A stretch of 64,000 nucleotides of DNA from Lepidonotus clava (GCA_936440205.1 OW387150.1:33031795-33095794); one strand, 5' to 3'. Positions 1-11,192 are shown, counted from the first letter of the stretch. Made by a program: numbers and translations. Notes: generated from the letters alone by a model not told the origin.

Positions 1-83
1 TAATTCATATACGAGAAATAATGAACAAATAAGAAAAGAAAAAATGACATTGTATAGCAAAAGTAAAACATTTGTATGCCTAA

Positions 84-449
84 AGCCTGGTCCCCACAGG
101 GCGACTAGTTTGTCAAAATTTGACGGCGACCAACGTGATATTCGCTGGTTTAGTCGTCCGGCGATGTCTGGCGACCAAATCACTAATCGCCGTGGTTTCC
201 GGGCGAAATATTCGACATGTTCAATATATTCCTCTAGTCGCCGCCGATTAGTGCCCTTAATCGCCGGGCAGGGCAACTTATGTGTCCTCTAGTCGCTGTA
301 GGTTTGATGGCAAGAGCGTCCCAACGTGGAGATTAATATTTTGGCCCCCTGGCGATTAGTAAGTCGCCCAGCGACCAATATCTCTTCCTTGGTCGCCGGT
401 GAAATACACTAGTTGCCTTGGTTTAGTCGCCACGTGGCGACCCGCCTTG
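84..449. mobile_element. MITE family A, copy 1 (Harbinger-like)
   Basis: The left end AGCCTGGTCCCCAC matches the left end of the clean copy at 31.6 kb. The right end is a worn inverted version near 421-449. The flank TAA (81-83) is a possible target duplication. The interior is packed with GGCGAC/GTCGCC words in both orientations. Non-coding; open frames across it are by-products of the repeat. Confidence 0.65.
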
Positions 450-529
450 AGTTCACCACACCATCAAAAGTTAGGTGAACCACCAATAATAAAGAGGGAC
501 TTCAAAACAACATAAAGTGACACTCAATG

Positions 530-572
530 GGAAATCCAAGCTTACTGTAGGTTAATATAAGCTTGGATTTCC
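530..572. repeat. Short perfect hairpin
   Basis: GGAAATCCAAGCTT at 530-543 is perfectly inverted at 559-572, with a 15-base loop. It lies in the spacer between the family A copy and the 8-bp-TSD element. No function is assigned. Confidence 0.8.
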
Positions 573-605
573 AATGGACAGGCGATAAAAGATAACCATC
601 AAAGG

Positions 606-949
606 TGGCAGCAATTATACACGCGGGCTTTCCGGCCATCCGCGCGTATCTAATTCCTTGTCTACGCAGACACAGGGTCTGCATATGCAAGTCTCCTTAT
701 GTCTGCTGGGGTGTGTCCGCGTATATCACTATATATATGCGGACACGAAGTTGGAACTGTTCAAATCGGGGGCTATGCCCCCGAACCCCCTTTATTGTTT
801 TTTTTGTTTTTTTAGAGGGGGGAACTAGGTATGTCCGGACATGTAACCCATCCCAGGACAGGTTGGGACAATAAAATAAGTCCGAGTATATAAGGAAATT
901 TATGAGCGCGATTGTCGCGCACGCGACTGTCATGTGTATAACCAGCCCC
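606..949. mobile_element. hAT-like MITE, copy 1 (8-bp TSD)
   Basis: The ends are an imperfect inverted repeat around ATTATACACG and GTATAACCAGCCCC. The flanks ATCAAAGG (598-605) and ATCGAAGG (950-957) form an 8-bp target duplication with one mismatch. The interior carries a short GC stem followed by GAACCCCC, shared with the copies at 2524-2923 and 47612-48008. An 8-bp duplication is typical of hAT transposons; the family label is inferred from that and from the TIRs. Confidence 0.8.
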
Positions 950-1220
950 ATCGAAGGTTGCCAAGAGAAATCTGTACCCGCTGGTTTGGGTGTTTGTACC
1001 ACCTACAACTCATATTGATTCATCTCAGAAGAACAACTACTACTCAGGCATTCACCTCACTGCAGCAATCAAAGCTGAACATCCTGATCAGGGTGCAACT
1101 GTTGATCCAACTGGTTTACAAGTAGGGCCTAGCCCTAAAACCTGAGAACTACTGTTAGGGAGCAATCTCATTCATGTTGACTCTCAAAAGGGCTGGCTTT
1201 CCACCCTAGAGTAAAGGGGG

Positions 1221-1432
1221 GTACTGCAAACGTATATATTTTCGTGCTGCTAAATTCTCGCGCACCAAGCAATGAGTAGAATTTCCGCACATCCATGATT
1301 TCCTGCATAAAAAAGTTATTTCTTTATATCCTATAATATTTATAAATTTCACCTCATATTTTCGCATATTAATAGTGGTGCGCGAAACGTGCGTAAATAT
1401 GTATAGTGCGAAAATTAATATGTTTACAGTAC
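1221..1432. mobile_element. MITE with CTGYAAACG ends on TA, copy 1
   Basis: The left end TACTGCAAACG and right end TTTACAGTA are inverted repeats continuing about 25 bp with few mismatches. Both halves match the inverted copy at 54293-54576 over some 70-80 bp each. A TA duplication would fit Tc1/mariner, but TA may simply be part of the TIR. It abuts a family B remnant on the right. Confidence 0.65.
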
Positions 1433-1705
1433 CCACTGAGTGATGCGATCTAAAATATGGTCAAAATTCAGAAAGCTAGCGATGAATATCAAACATTGAT
1501 CAGATAGCTAGCGATGATGAATACCTAACATTGTTAGATAATTTCCAACCAGTTGCCCATTTTCAAATAGATTTCTAGTCAAGTTGCTCAATCAGAACTC
1601 CATTTCTGGTCGTTTTCTACCAGTTCTGGTTGTCTCTACCAGGATTAAGCTACAAGAACTGGTCAAACGACAAAATAAAAGTAGGCTTAATCGGCGAACG
1701 AGTAC
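1433..1705. mobile_element. MITE family B, degenerate copy
   Basis: It begins CCCACTGAGTGATGCG and contains several CTGGTCG/CGACCAG-like words (TCTGGTCG, ACCAGTTCTGG), like the clean family B copy at 21890-22096. The right boundary is uncertain. Confidence 0.4.
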
Positions 1706-2122
1706 CCCCCTTTAGGAAACAACCTGATATTTAACAGGTGACCACATTTTCCTCATTAACTATTGTAATAATAAGGTAAATTATTAGTTAAATTATAACT
1801 TGAAGCATCAAGGTAAACTCTGACAAAAAGTATTTCTGACACGAATCAAAGCCCAAAGGTGAATTGGCCTCGAAATAATTGTGACTCAAAGTACCACAAT
1901 ACTACATTTTGTTATAATGACAGTATTGTTAAAAGTTAGTAGACTTAACCAATTTAGTGCTTCCTGTCACATTAGCTAAGACAGACAAATCCATTACTAT
2001 GTATCTCCCTAGCTGCCCATAAAAAGCTACGGTTGTTGAAAATAAATAAAGCCATCTTTGATATTCAACCATTAACAACTGTCTGTTTGTTTGACTTATG
2101 AGATAAAGCATAATGAAGATGG
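1706..2122. other. Unassigned AT-rich spacer
   Basis: I see no repeat end, RNA gene or convincing exon here. A 76-codon open frame on the minus strand runs into the adjacent family L element and is probably by chance. Confidence 0.4.
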
Positions 2123-2489
2123 CCCAGGCAAGCAGAGATGTAACGAGCACCTTCTGCAACCATACCTTTTTGGTTAGTTTGTAACCTGCCCAATTTTCAC
2201 ATAACAGTTATGTTGTTTTAGGTAAAGTTGAGACTTACTAAAAAAGAATGTTATAATAACATTTTATTTTAGTGAAGTTGAGACCTTACTGATAAAGAAT
2301 GTTACAATAACAATATTATAATCTGAAAGATGTTAAGAAAATGTCACAATAATGTCACAGTGCAACATCACAATGTTAGGTTCTAAAGACATTTTTGGGG
2401 ACCATCAAAATAACATATCAAGAACCAAACCAGAGCGAAACAGAATGTTGCTGCAACGTTATAATAAACTTATATTCTTGCTTCGGGGC
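2123..2489 (+). mobile_element. MITE family L, copy 1 (divergent)
   Basis: It begins CCCAGGCAAGC, followed by the family's CTGCAACCATAC and TTGGTTAG-type motifs. It ends with AACGTTATAATAA and a worn CTTGCTTCGGGG terminus. The same order of motifs recurs in at least eight other copies in this window. Confidence 0.65.
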
Positions 2490-2523
2490 ACTCGATGACA
2501 GGCCTAGAAATGACCTGCATGGT

Positions 2524-2923
2524 GGGAGTGGCTATACGCGCGATAGTAGCGCACGCGGACATAGCGTATATATAATTCCTTACATACGTGGACACAAAGC
2601 CCACGCATACAGATCTGCATACATACATGGACATAAGGTAAATTGTCCTGTATTATTGTATGTTTTTAAATGTAGTATATGCAGAAATTAGATAAAACAT
2701 TGAAGTAAGAAAAAAAAGGGGGTTCAGGGGCTGAGCCCCCGATCTACAAATAATATAATGATCAAAAAATGAGGTACATCCGCACATACGCTTGTCCTTA
2801 TACACGTGGACACAATCCTTGCGTATACAGGCTGACCAGTATACGCGGCCCTTACACCCGCGCATACAATTAATTCTATGTGCGCGGCATCCTTCTCCAT
2901 GTCTGCGTGTATAATCCCAGCCC
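2524..2923. mobile_element. hAT-like MITE, copy 2 (8-bp TSD)
   Basis: The left end GGGAGTGGCTATACGCGC is inverted at the right as GTATAATCCCAGCCC. The flanks TGCATGGT (2516-2523) and TGTATGGT (2924-2931) are an 8-bp duplication with one mismatch. It contains the shared core GGGGGTTCAGGGGCTGAG, which can form a stem of C and G runs. Confidence 0.85.
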
Positions 2924-2931
2924 TGTATGGT

Positions 2932-4502
2932 GGCAATGACTCAAGCTCCACTACACATGAGGACAAGCCAAAACCTGGGCCATGACACTGTTCAAAGGTT
3001 TTCTCATTCTAACTTTCCCCCCGTGTCTCAACACAGCGGTCAGGCCTTTTACATTGATATAAATATGTTTATACATATGTATATATGCAAACCTATATGC
3101 CTACTTTTCCATAGTTTACTGTACTTTGATGATTGTATGGTGAATCAGAGAACACTTCATAATTTCAGGCATGAGTGTAATAAGAAGCATGTAAGTTGAT
3201 CATAATTATGGGTAAAACATAATTATGGAATAAGTGCTTGTAGTTGCATTGTCAAAATATATGATTTTTTTAGCTTGTAGCGGCACAAAAAATAACATGT
3301 CAGCACAGACTTGATTAATGAGAGCATGAATAATTATTAAGGAAGCATGTAACAGGAAATGACCTCTGTAAGGTTCATTGAGATAATTTTACACTTCGAT
3401 GACTAAACAGGGAATGAACATTTTATGTCGACAATGGCTCATACCCTGCATGTAAGATGAAATTGAAAGGTCACTACTTGGAGTCCCCACCTGTTCCTTG
3501 TGTCATTAAGTCACCTTGGCAGCCAACTCAATGAACTCGAACTAATTTAAAAAAAAAGAAAAGAAAACCAACCAAAGGTAAAGAAAAACTAAAAGTATAA
3601 AATAACGACCAAAATCTTAACAAAAGAAGTAGCTTTTTAAGATTTGAGAATACAAAAGTTGAAGGCAATTATTAAACTGAATTAATTGCCAAGTTCCTGA
3701 AGTATCTTTGGCCTCACTTTATCAACTTACCACATTTTTGTCCTTTGTCATCTCTCCTCTCATAAACGTCTTTACCCAATACCATGAAAACTGTCTGTGA
3801 GTATAATTACAAAGTTCGTACCATAATCATTGATTGTTGTGCGCTTGTTATATATTACTGTAATTTATTTACATGTATACTATTCTTGTGTATAAGAACT
3901 TTTCCACATTGTTTTATAATACTAAGTGCTGTAAGTTCAAGGAGCATTGGCGAATTCTAAGTCAACTTGTTTTATGATTTTATGTTTTTTTAAAGTGTTG
4001 CTCATAACACATTAATGGCTCTGACCATACCTTAATATCTGACAGGTGACTTCTTAATATTGGAAAGTTCGAAAGGTCTATTGGAGTCTATGTAAGGAGA
4101 TGATGGAATAGATTAAAAAGAATTCACAAACATGTCTATAGGTGCCAAAGGACTTAGTTTCTCTGGACATTGACAAATTGCATGCGCTATTCCATGTATT
4201 TACCTTTCACATATATAATAACTGATGAAGTTAAAAATATAAAGTTCTTAGCAGTTAAGAAAAGAGTGATACAAGACATAATATTATATATATGTATGTA
4301 GAGTCTAATTAATGATATACTTTTTCAGGGGAGAAGGTAAAATACCCAAGTAATGAAGGGAAAAAACTAGTATTGGTAGGTCTGGACGGGAGACAGTGTA
4401 CAATACTTAATTGAAGCATATTCTTTGCTGTTTTTGTTGATTATATACAACAATGGGAAGTAAAGTTATGGAGAATGACTTTATAGATACATATAGACAG
4501 AC
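2932..4502. other. Unassigned AT-rich stretch
   Basis: About 1.6 kb in which I recognise no repeat end, no exon with plausible splice sites and no RNA gene. It may be single-copy intergenic or intronic DNA. Confidence 0.4.
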
Positions 4503-4952
4503 AATAGGCCCATATCGCATTTGGTATATATATATATCCCATGGCCAGGGACAAGGGTTACACAAAATCACCATATAAACCATCCTTGTTTCCGAGAGTT
4601 CTGGTTACTGAAATGAGCAAGAATGATTGTTTCTATATCCCCAAGTACTGATAAGACATTATGAATTCTTAATTTTTACCAATTGGTAGATATGTAGGTT
4701 TGCCACCCAATCAAATAATATTTCAGGACAAAATAGGGTTGGACATTATGGGTTGAGCTAACAGGCTTAAATATTGGTTCTTATGGCCAATATCTAAAAC
4801 TGCATTTTTAGGGATTATATGAGGAATTTGTCAACCTACTTGCTTTGGTTAATCTTTTATCATGCAACTGTCTTCAAGGAAAAAGCCTGGAGGTCATTTT
4901 GGAAGTATTTCATGGTAAACTATAATGTTTGTATAAACTGGGGTGGGCTTAT
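4503..4952 (+). mobile_element. Repeat family R, copy 1
   Basis: It shares long blocks with copies at 7587-8033 and, inverted, 34895-35351, such as CCAAGTACTGATAA, AATAGGGTTGGACATTAT and CATGGTAAA. The ends resemble AATAAGCCCATCCCA and its inverse, so this is a TIR element. Family unknown. Confidence 0.65.
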
Positions 4953-5092
4953 CTTTCATGGGATTTTATTATATTAATGTACAGAATTCAATTTGATTTG
5001 GTAGAAAAAACGATATAGTCATTTTGCAACAATGATGTCATAACAACAATATCCTTAATGTTCTTAATGTTCTTAAAGCAGTCCAGCAGTAA

Positions 5093-5396
5093 GTGCCCCG
5101 TCGCATAACGGGTTTTGCAACAGCGAGGGTTGGCACCTGCTCGCTGTTGTGAGGGATGTCCCCGTTGCGATGGGTCCCCCTGTTGATTTGCGGCTGTTCT
5201 ACTGAACCGATTTTAATTCCGTAAACAGTTTTGATAACTAGACATTTAGATCTGAAACCCCTGAAATTCTTAGCCTGATGGAATTATTAAAAATGGGTGA
5301 AAATCGATGGTGAATTTCGCGTATAACAGGGAGACTTTGCCAAACCCCCGCTGTTTTAAAGAACAACATCGCTCCTTCCATTATGCGACGTGGCAC
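5093..5396 (+). mobile_element. MITE family H, copy 1
   Basis: The left end GTGCCCCGTCGCATAACG is mirrored at the right by TTATGCGACGTGGCAC. The interior includes CTGTTCTACTGAACC, GTAAACAGTTTTGA and GGGTGAAAATCGATG, all shared with the copies at 5878, 24191 and 25428. The word GCTGTTG(C/T)GAGGG recurs inside the family. Confidence 0.75.
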
Positions 5397-5877
5397 AGAG
5401 GGTATTTTGACATCTTTCGAAAGTTTTTCTATAGAAATTTTCAATTCTTGGAAATAACTCTTAACAAGTATCAGCACAAATGTCAAGGATATAACACAAC
5501 TATGCTCATATAATTACTGTATTGGTGAAATAGACCTAGAAACATTAATTCTACCTGACAAAAACCTCCACAAGACGTCACACTTCGAAAGGATCTCTTC
5601 AGGCCTTCGTCGGCTTTTATGTCCACTGTTATTCTATGTGCATGGTATTTGGCATTTTCACAAAGGTAGGCGGATATTACGCATTCCTTTTGATAGGTAT
5701 TGCACAAATATGGATCAATGCACTTCTTTGTCCTAGCCTTACCTTCCCCCCTGGAACCAGTCAATGGCATATATATATAGGGCTTCCTATGCCATTTCAT
5801 GGCTACCAAAAGCTGGTTTGTGCCTATCCTCAAAAAGCAGGATATTAAGTTAAGATAGGCCACCGTCAATATAGCCT
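5397..5877. other. Unassigned spacer between two family H copies
   Basis: About 480 bp. Overlapping open frames of 70 and 140 codons cross it on opposite strands, but neither shows a recognisable motif and both run into repeat DNA. Confidence 0.35.
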
Positions 5878-6145
5878 GTGCCGTGTCGCATAACGAAACC
5901 ATCACAACAAGGACGTCCTTAAACTGTAGCGATGGGCCCGCTGTTGAATTGTGGCTGTTCTACTGGACTGATTTTGATTCTGTAAACAGTTATGGAAAAT
6001 CAACATTGAAATCTTAAATTCCTAAAATTTTCAGCCCGTAAAAATGATTAGAAATGGGTGAAAATTGATGCTGAATTTTGGCACAACAGCCAGTGTTTGA
6101 CCATGTGCCTAAAATCGCTCCTTATTTTTGTTATGTGATGCGTCA
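5878..6145 (+). mobile_element. MITE family H, copy 2
   Basis: It begins GTGCCGTGTCGCATAACG and ends TTATGTGATGCGTCAC, with the family interior (CTGTTCTACTGG, GTAAACAGTTATGG, GGGTGAAAATTGATG). It lies in the same orientation as copy 1, 480 bp downstream. Confidence 0.7.
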
Positions 6146-6489
6146 CTATAGATTTCCATTTTTCTCCTTCTTTAATGTGATCATCAGGTTGTTGGGAATG
6201 ATCAGAAACGTGAATCACACATACCCACTATAAAATGAATGAAGTGCACTACACTTACAGTGATGGCCTCTAGTTAATAGGAACCGGGCCTACTCTACGA
6301 TAGGTCTGTGCATCCAGGCTACTGCCAATATTGCAAAATTCCTCTTTCTTAATTGGTGCCAGATAATACTAAGATATACCCAACCTAAAATGAATAAGAG
6401 ACTCTTGAAATTCAAGGGTTGCCTCTTGCTGCAACTCTTGCAATGATTTGAAACAGGAAAGGTCAGTAATATGTGAAACAAATTCTATA

Positions 6490-6798
6490 AAGGGCAATAC
6501 CCACAAGGTTATGTTAAAATTGAGGGGTGTTGGCAACTGGGAGAATGGCAATCATCATTGCTGGGCAACTGTTTTATCAGGTATTTTACCTGGGTATTTT
6601 CTTGGTTATTTTCCTCGTTATTTTTGCAGGTGTTTCCCGGGCATTCTTCCGTGTGATCTTCTGTGCGATCTTACGGGCGATCTTTCTGGCAATCTTCCCG
6701 GCGATCTTCCCGGCGATCTTCCCAGCGATCTTCCCGGCGATCTTCCTGGATATCTTCCTGGAGATCTTCCCGACAATCTTGGTGATCACGTGGGCATG
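6490..6798. mobile_element. MITE family E, copy 1, with expanded 12-bp array
   Basis: The left end GGGCAATACCCAC pairs with a worn CACGTGGGCATGAT at the right. The body carries the family E words GGCGATC and CAACTGGGAGAAT. Nearly half of it is a 12-bp tandem array at 6649-6780. Confidence 0.6.
6649..6780. repeat. 12-bp minisatellite, 11 units
   Basis: Eleven consecutive 12-bp units of consensus CCCGGCGATCTT with scattered changes. Because 12 is a multiple of three, it stays open in several frames on both strands, giving periodic peptides such as GDLP or AIFP repeats. These are not evidence of a protein. Confidence 0.9.
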
Positions 6799-7586
6799 AT
6801 TTTTGTTGCAAGAATGAGTAAACTTAGAAGCAGCATTTGTCCTAAAAGAAAAAGAACCCTGTAATAAGTGTAATGATTTTTCATAGTAGATCCCTCACCT
6901 AAATCTCATTGCTGAGACAAGTTGAGTCCAACCTGTTGTTTCTTTTGTTTCTTGCAATTAGAAACCTCTGTAATCAGCGCTGGGATTTTCCAACATTTTC
7001 AACATTTCACCCGGTATTTTTACCCTGCTGCTTAGCACGAATGGCTCTTTATGTGTATAAACCTATATATAGCAATAGATCCATGCACTAAGAAAGGTTG
7101 ACTTTTTCATGCCTTTACAGCCATTTATGAAGCTTGTAAAACACATCATAGGAACTTTAAATAAATGTATTGGATGACTGAGGTAGTAGAAGACATCATG
7201 GTGTTTCTTTTAAGTGGTCATGAACATTATAGGCCAGTTTTTAATGATTTGATGCTCAAAATACCCTTCAAATCATGAAATAGCACATTTAAGGGCCAAA
7301 TCCTATAGTAAATCCCCAAAGGGAATCTCAAAAAATGATCAATTTTAGAACTTTTTGGTTAGCTGTAAAATCAAATAAAATACACAACAGCCAATAACCT
7401 TATATACCATATATAAAATAGAACTGTATCTCATTTATCTACAAAGTTATGGTTGTTTTTAAAAAAATGCATTTTTTCCATAACTTTTAAAGTCACCCTT
7501 TCTTGGTGCATATGTCTATAGCAGCTGTGAACTAGCCCTACCCTAATAACCCTCCTTCCCTGACACCCCTGAATGGTTCAGCCCTA
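6799..7586. other. Unassigned AT-rich stretch
   Basis: About 790 bp with no repeat ends or coding signals that I can support. Confidence 0.35.
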
Positions 7587-8033
7587 ATAAGCCCATCCCA
7601 CATTGGGTATATCCCAGGGTTGGACAAGGGTCAGACAAAATTACGGCGAACCTTGTCTGCAAGAGCTGGGATTACTGGAATAACTAAGAATTAAGTTTTT
7701 TTCTATTTCGCCAAGTACTGATAAAACATTATGATTCCTTAGATTTTACCAATTAACAGATCTGCATGTTTGCCAGCCAAACAAATTGCTGCATTTTAGG
7801 GAAAATAGGGTTGGACATTATAGATTGGGATGACAAGTTTTAACATTGGTTCCTATGGGAAAAAGGCAAATATACAAAGCTGTATTTTACAAATTTTATT
7901 GAGCAATTTGTCAACCAAACCACCTCGGTGCATTAAGTTTCACACTTCTATCTTTGGGGATTAAATCATAAAGAAATTGCGATGTAATTTCATGGTAAAA
8001 TTTTATGTTCATGTATACTGGGATGGGATTATT
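7587..8033 (+). mobile_element. Repeat family R, copy 2
   Basis: It begins AATAAGCCCATCCCA and ends with its near-inverse TGGGATGGGATTATT. The interior is colinear with 4503-4952. This is the best-defined copy of the family. Confidence 0.7.
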
Positions 8034-8089
8034 CCCTTTGTTACTGCAGGACAACTTCAATTTCACAGGTTTATGGTCATTTTTCCACC

Positions 8090-8171
8090 CAAGGTTATTT
8101 ACGAATACTTGAGATAAAGTTTTTGTTGTTCTTTTTGCCAGAAACATTGACCAGGGCGAATGGGGCTTACA
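8090..8171. mobile_element. MITE family C, partial right end
   Basis: The sequence runs into AACATTGACCAGGGCGAATG and GGGGCTTA, which is the right terminus of family C elsewhere (for example 49.5 kb). No matching left end is seen, so this is a truncated copy. Confidence 0.5.
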
Positions 8172-8385
8172 ACAAAACTTATAGCGATGACATTGGGTTA
8201 CACAATCAGCATGAAGGGTTCTTCTTCTTACTAATTGTTTCATTTATAGTAATGGGTTTGTCTTTTAAAAGGTTTCTTTCATAGTCCAACACATTTTAAC
8301 ATCTTCAGTTAAAAGCTTGTTCCATAAACTGAACCTCGACACATTAGGAGAAAATTCTTTTGTTCACCTGTGCAAGCATTTTGCA

Positions 8386-8512
8386 TTTATACAATGCATT
8401 TCATAGCCTCCATGAATTTCCATTGTCTTTAGCTTGCGGGGTTTTCTCTGTTATACAATGTATATCATAGTGTCCATTAATATCCATTGTCTTTAGTTTA
8501 CAACTGCTTTCT
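8386..8512. repeat. Diverged ~63-bp direct duplication
   Basis: Two adjacent units share TATACAATG, then CATAG, then CCATTGTCTTTAG in the same order. They are separated by a CTTTCTCT-type junction. Non-coding. Confidence 0.55.
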
Positions 8513-8599
8513 CTTTACTCTGGAAGCTTTATACTGACTGCTTGCAGAGGTAGGTTGTAAAACAATTCTTATGAAATCAAAGAAGGATGATCCACAACA

Positions 8600-8879
8600 G
8601 GCCATACCCACGTAGCAACTTTAGCGGTGTTGGGCACCGGGCGACTGGGAGAATCGGCACTGTTGTCATTGTGTGACTGTAATATCAGGTAAGTTTGATG
8701 TTTTACCACTGATTTTCCTGGCGATCCTGATCCCTGTTGCTCAGCGTCCAGAGAACACAGCATATCAACGGGGGAATCGCCCGGCGATCCATTGAAAATG
8801 CAGTCGCCCGATGATGATGATGATTCTCCCAGTTGCCCGTCGTCCATTGCCTCATGAGTCACTTAGTGGCTATGGGGCA
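8600..8879. mobile_element. MITE family E, copy 2
   Basis: It begins GGCCATACCCACGTAGCAAC and ends GTGGCTATGGGGC. Inside are GGGCGACTGGGAGAATCGGC and the inverse GATTCTCCCAGTTGCCCG, so the two halves are roughly inverted. An open frame on the minus strand is a by-product. Confidence 0.65.
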
Positions 8880-9127
8880 CAAGGCAATCCAAGTTATAAT
8901 GAGAAAACATTTTCCTTAGAAAGGTTATAAATGGGAGGTAATATTTATTTACAGTTTCAGATTTAAGTTTGGCTGTTATCCTAACCTGGTTAAATGATGA
9001 CAATACTGTGTGGATTACAGTGTACTGAGTGTTAGGTGGAATTGTGACACTGTTTTAGCATTGTAATGGCACTAGCAAAAAGTCCTATGATAATACAAAC
9101 ATTAATCTCACGAAAATGATGTTTATC

Positions 9128-9553
9128 TTTTAATAACCAAAAGATGAACTTGCCTTGTATCAATACAGCACTGTTAATCCGCAGGTTTACTTGTATGGTG
9201 TGTTAAAGGGACGTTCTCGTCCCTGAGACGGCCGCAATTTGCTACGTTGTAACCCCCTCACTACCGCGGGAATTCCGTGACGTGACCAATGACGTTGCGT
9301 TATTACGTTCTCAAAGGGCAAAACACGTCGCCAGTAACGCTGTTGCTAAGCTAACGTCGGCGGACTTATCTCTGTGAACTCACGGACGAGAACGTCCCTT
9401 TAACTGGGCTCATCTAACATATTTTTATACATATCTAAGTTTTGAAAATGTTGTCAATTTTATTGGTTTTGGCTCCCTTTAATAACCAAAAGATGAACTT
9501 GCCTTGTATCAATACAGCACTGTTAATCCACAGGTTTACTTGTATGGCGTGTA
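9128..9553. repeat. ~75-bp direct duplication flanking two insertions
   Basis: The segment beginning TTAATAACCAAAAGATGAAC and ending GTTTACTTGTATGG occurs at about 9128-9203 and again at about 9478-9553, nearly identical. Between the copies lie a compact MITE (9207-9399) and the right half of a family W repeat (9404-9477). Confidence 0.85.
9207..9399. mobile_element. Compact MITE on TTAA
   Basis: AGGGACGTTCTCGTCC at the left is perfectly inverted at the right as GGACGAGAACGTCCCT. TTAA sits on both sides (9203-9206 and 9400-9403). It is GC-richer than its surroundings. TTAA would suit piggyBac, and TTA would suit Harbinger; the sequence cannot decide. Confidence 0.8.
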
Positions 9554-9574
9554 GGATTATCACCAACTGGAGCC

Positions 9575-10202
9575 TATTTCATAATAATCTCCTTACGGAA
9601 ACTGGAGCCATTTTCAGGACAAAATCTTAGTTAAATTTTTTTTTTCTTAGTTGTAAGACTTTTTTTTATTTGTTGTAATAAGATTTTCTTAAAGATAAGA
9701 GAGGTCTTAAGAAAAAAGAATTCTTTGTAAAAGCTCTGCATAAGATCTAAAAATCTTTATTGTTGACTATCATTTCCTTCATGTACCTACTCCCCTAAAG
9801 GACCTAAAATCTGATCTTAGACTCAATATGGCCAATGTTATATCAATGGCAAAACACAAGTAAGAAAGCAATTTTACCTAGGTATTTCATAACATGATGT
9901 TAAGAATCAATTGATTCTTAAAAAGCATCTTTGTCAAATTCACCATTTTCCACATTCTTGGAAGTAAACAATGAGAATCCTTTGTAAAACCCTTTCATTT
10001 GTTTGACCCTTTAAGTCTATGTATCTATCACAAGCAGTGCCTCCTGGATCCTGTGTTCAAGAGCCAAAAGTATCACAACAATGACAATTTTTAAAGTTCA
10101 AGATTTTTAAGAAAGTATAAAGAACTTTCTCACATTTTCTTTTTATCTTAAGAATATTACAAAGATTCATCCGCTTCTTATTATTTTGTTATGAAATACA
10201 CA
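9575..10202. mobile_element. Repeat family N, copy 1
   Basis: It starts near TATTTCATAATAATC and ends near TTTTGTTATGAAATA. The interior is dominated by TCTTAAG/CTTAAGA-type words on both strands. A comparable element lies at 50452-51010. Boundaries are approximate. Confidence 0.4.
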
Positions 10203-10220
10203 AATTTGGAACTCTCGTAC

Positions 10221-10366
10221 GTGGCCGTTTCATAACAAAGCTCCCATAAACCCACCCGAACTTGTGCAATCAAAAACAAAACTCATGTAGTTATGGCAAC
10301 CAAAAAGGTGATTGTAAGTTTATGAAATGCAAAAAAACATACGGAGGATTGTTATGAAACAGGCCA
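10221..10366. mobile_element. MITE family O, copy 1
   Basis: GTGGCCGTTTCATAACAA at the left is mirrored by GTTATGAAACAGGCCAC at the right. A second, longer copy is at 44356-44542. Both contain a CATAAACCCACCC / AAATCCACCC motif and a central ATGGCAACCAAAAAG-like block. Confidence 0.75.
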
Positions 10367-10458
10367 CAGATGTGATGTAACCTGGTATTTTGTGTCATAT
10401 TAGTTTTTGTCACAATTTACCTTAAGGCTTCGAATAATTAACATAATAATCATATAAA

Positions 10459-10520
10459 CCCCGTTTGCCCTGATGGACGTTGGTTCTCCAATTATCACAG
10501 TTCTTATTACGTGATATACA
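10459..10520. mobile_element. MITE family C, partial left end
   Basis: AACCCCGTTTGCCCTGATGG followed by ACGTTGGTTCTCC and TTATCACAG is a worn version of the family C left terminus. No right end is seen. Confidence 0.4.
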
Positions 10521-10589
10521 GCTATAAATTTGTGGATATCAAATTTGATTCGAAAGGATCTATATGTGATAACATCTTTCGTTATCTTA

Positions 10590-10826
10590 TCATATCCAAA
10601 ATATGATTATTGCAAACTTTGCATAGGAGGCTATCCTGGTCTTTTCGTAGCGACAGACAACTGAGGTCCTCCAAACGTTTGCTAATACTTCTGAATATCC
10701 ACATTGAAGGAAAATGGCAAGACTTTCATTGACATCATAATAGGACGGATTTTCTGTCTGGGAAATAAGAAAGAACTTCGTTGTCCCTTTGCTGGAGACA
10801 CCCCCAATGTACACAATGAGACTGTA
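10590..10826 (-). CDS. Unrecognised open frame, possible exon or old coding fragment
   Basis: On the minus strand, the unique part of an open frame encodes about 78 residues, including IGGVSSKGTTKFFLISQ and NPSYYDVNESLAIFLQCGYS. It ends at a stop near 10590. Codon use looks less repeat-like than the neighbouring frames. The apparent start methionine lies inside the adjacent family L element, so the true upstream limit is unknown. I do not recognise the family, and it may be a chance frame. The hydrophobic end IIIFWI could be a membrane-like tail. No splice acceptor is convincing. Confidence 0.15.
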   Translation of the reverse strand, partial: YSLIVYIGGVSSKGTTKFFLISQTENPSYYDVNESLAIFLQCGYSEVLANVWRTSVVCRYEKTRIASYAKFAIIIFWI

Positions 10827-11192
10827 CCCAGGCAAGCATTTGACGTTATTATAACGTTGCAGCAACATTCTGTTTGGTTCTGTACTGGTTCTTGTTACGT
10901 TATTTTGATGGCTTCCAATAAAGTTGCTGCAACGTACTGTTGTGACGTGGCACTGCGACGTTATTATAACATTCTGGTCACGTTCTTCAACCTAATCAAG
11001 ACATTCTTACAACATTCTGTTTTGGTTTCGTCCTAACCTCACCAAAAAATAACGTTGTAATAACGTTCTGATTTGGTGAGGTTTCAACCTCACCATCAAT
11101 AACGTAATTGTGACATGCCATCTTAGTAACTAACAGACTGACTAAAAAAGTATGGTTGCAGAACATTTCTGTTACGTCGCAGCTTGGCTGGG
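10827..11192 (-). mobile_element. MITE family L, copy 2 (inverted)
   Basis: It begins CCCAGGCAAGC and ends GCTTGGCTGGG, flanked by TAC on both sides. It includes the family words AACGTTGCAGCAAC, ACCAAAACAG-type inverse and GACTAAAAAAGTATGG. This is a full copy, reversed relative to copy 1. Confidence 0.8.

Noticed and set aside
6448-6864. 138-codon frame with GDLPGDLP repeats, resembling a structural protein
   Set aside because: It is the 12-bp minisatellite read in frame; similar frames exist on the other strand.
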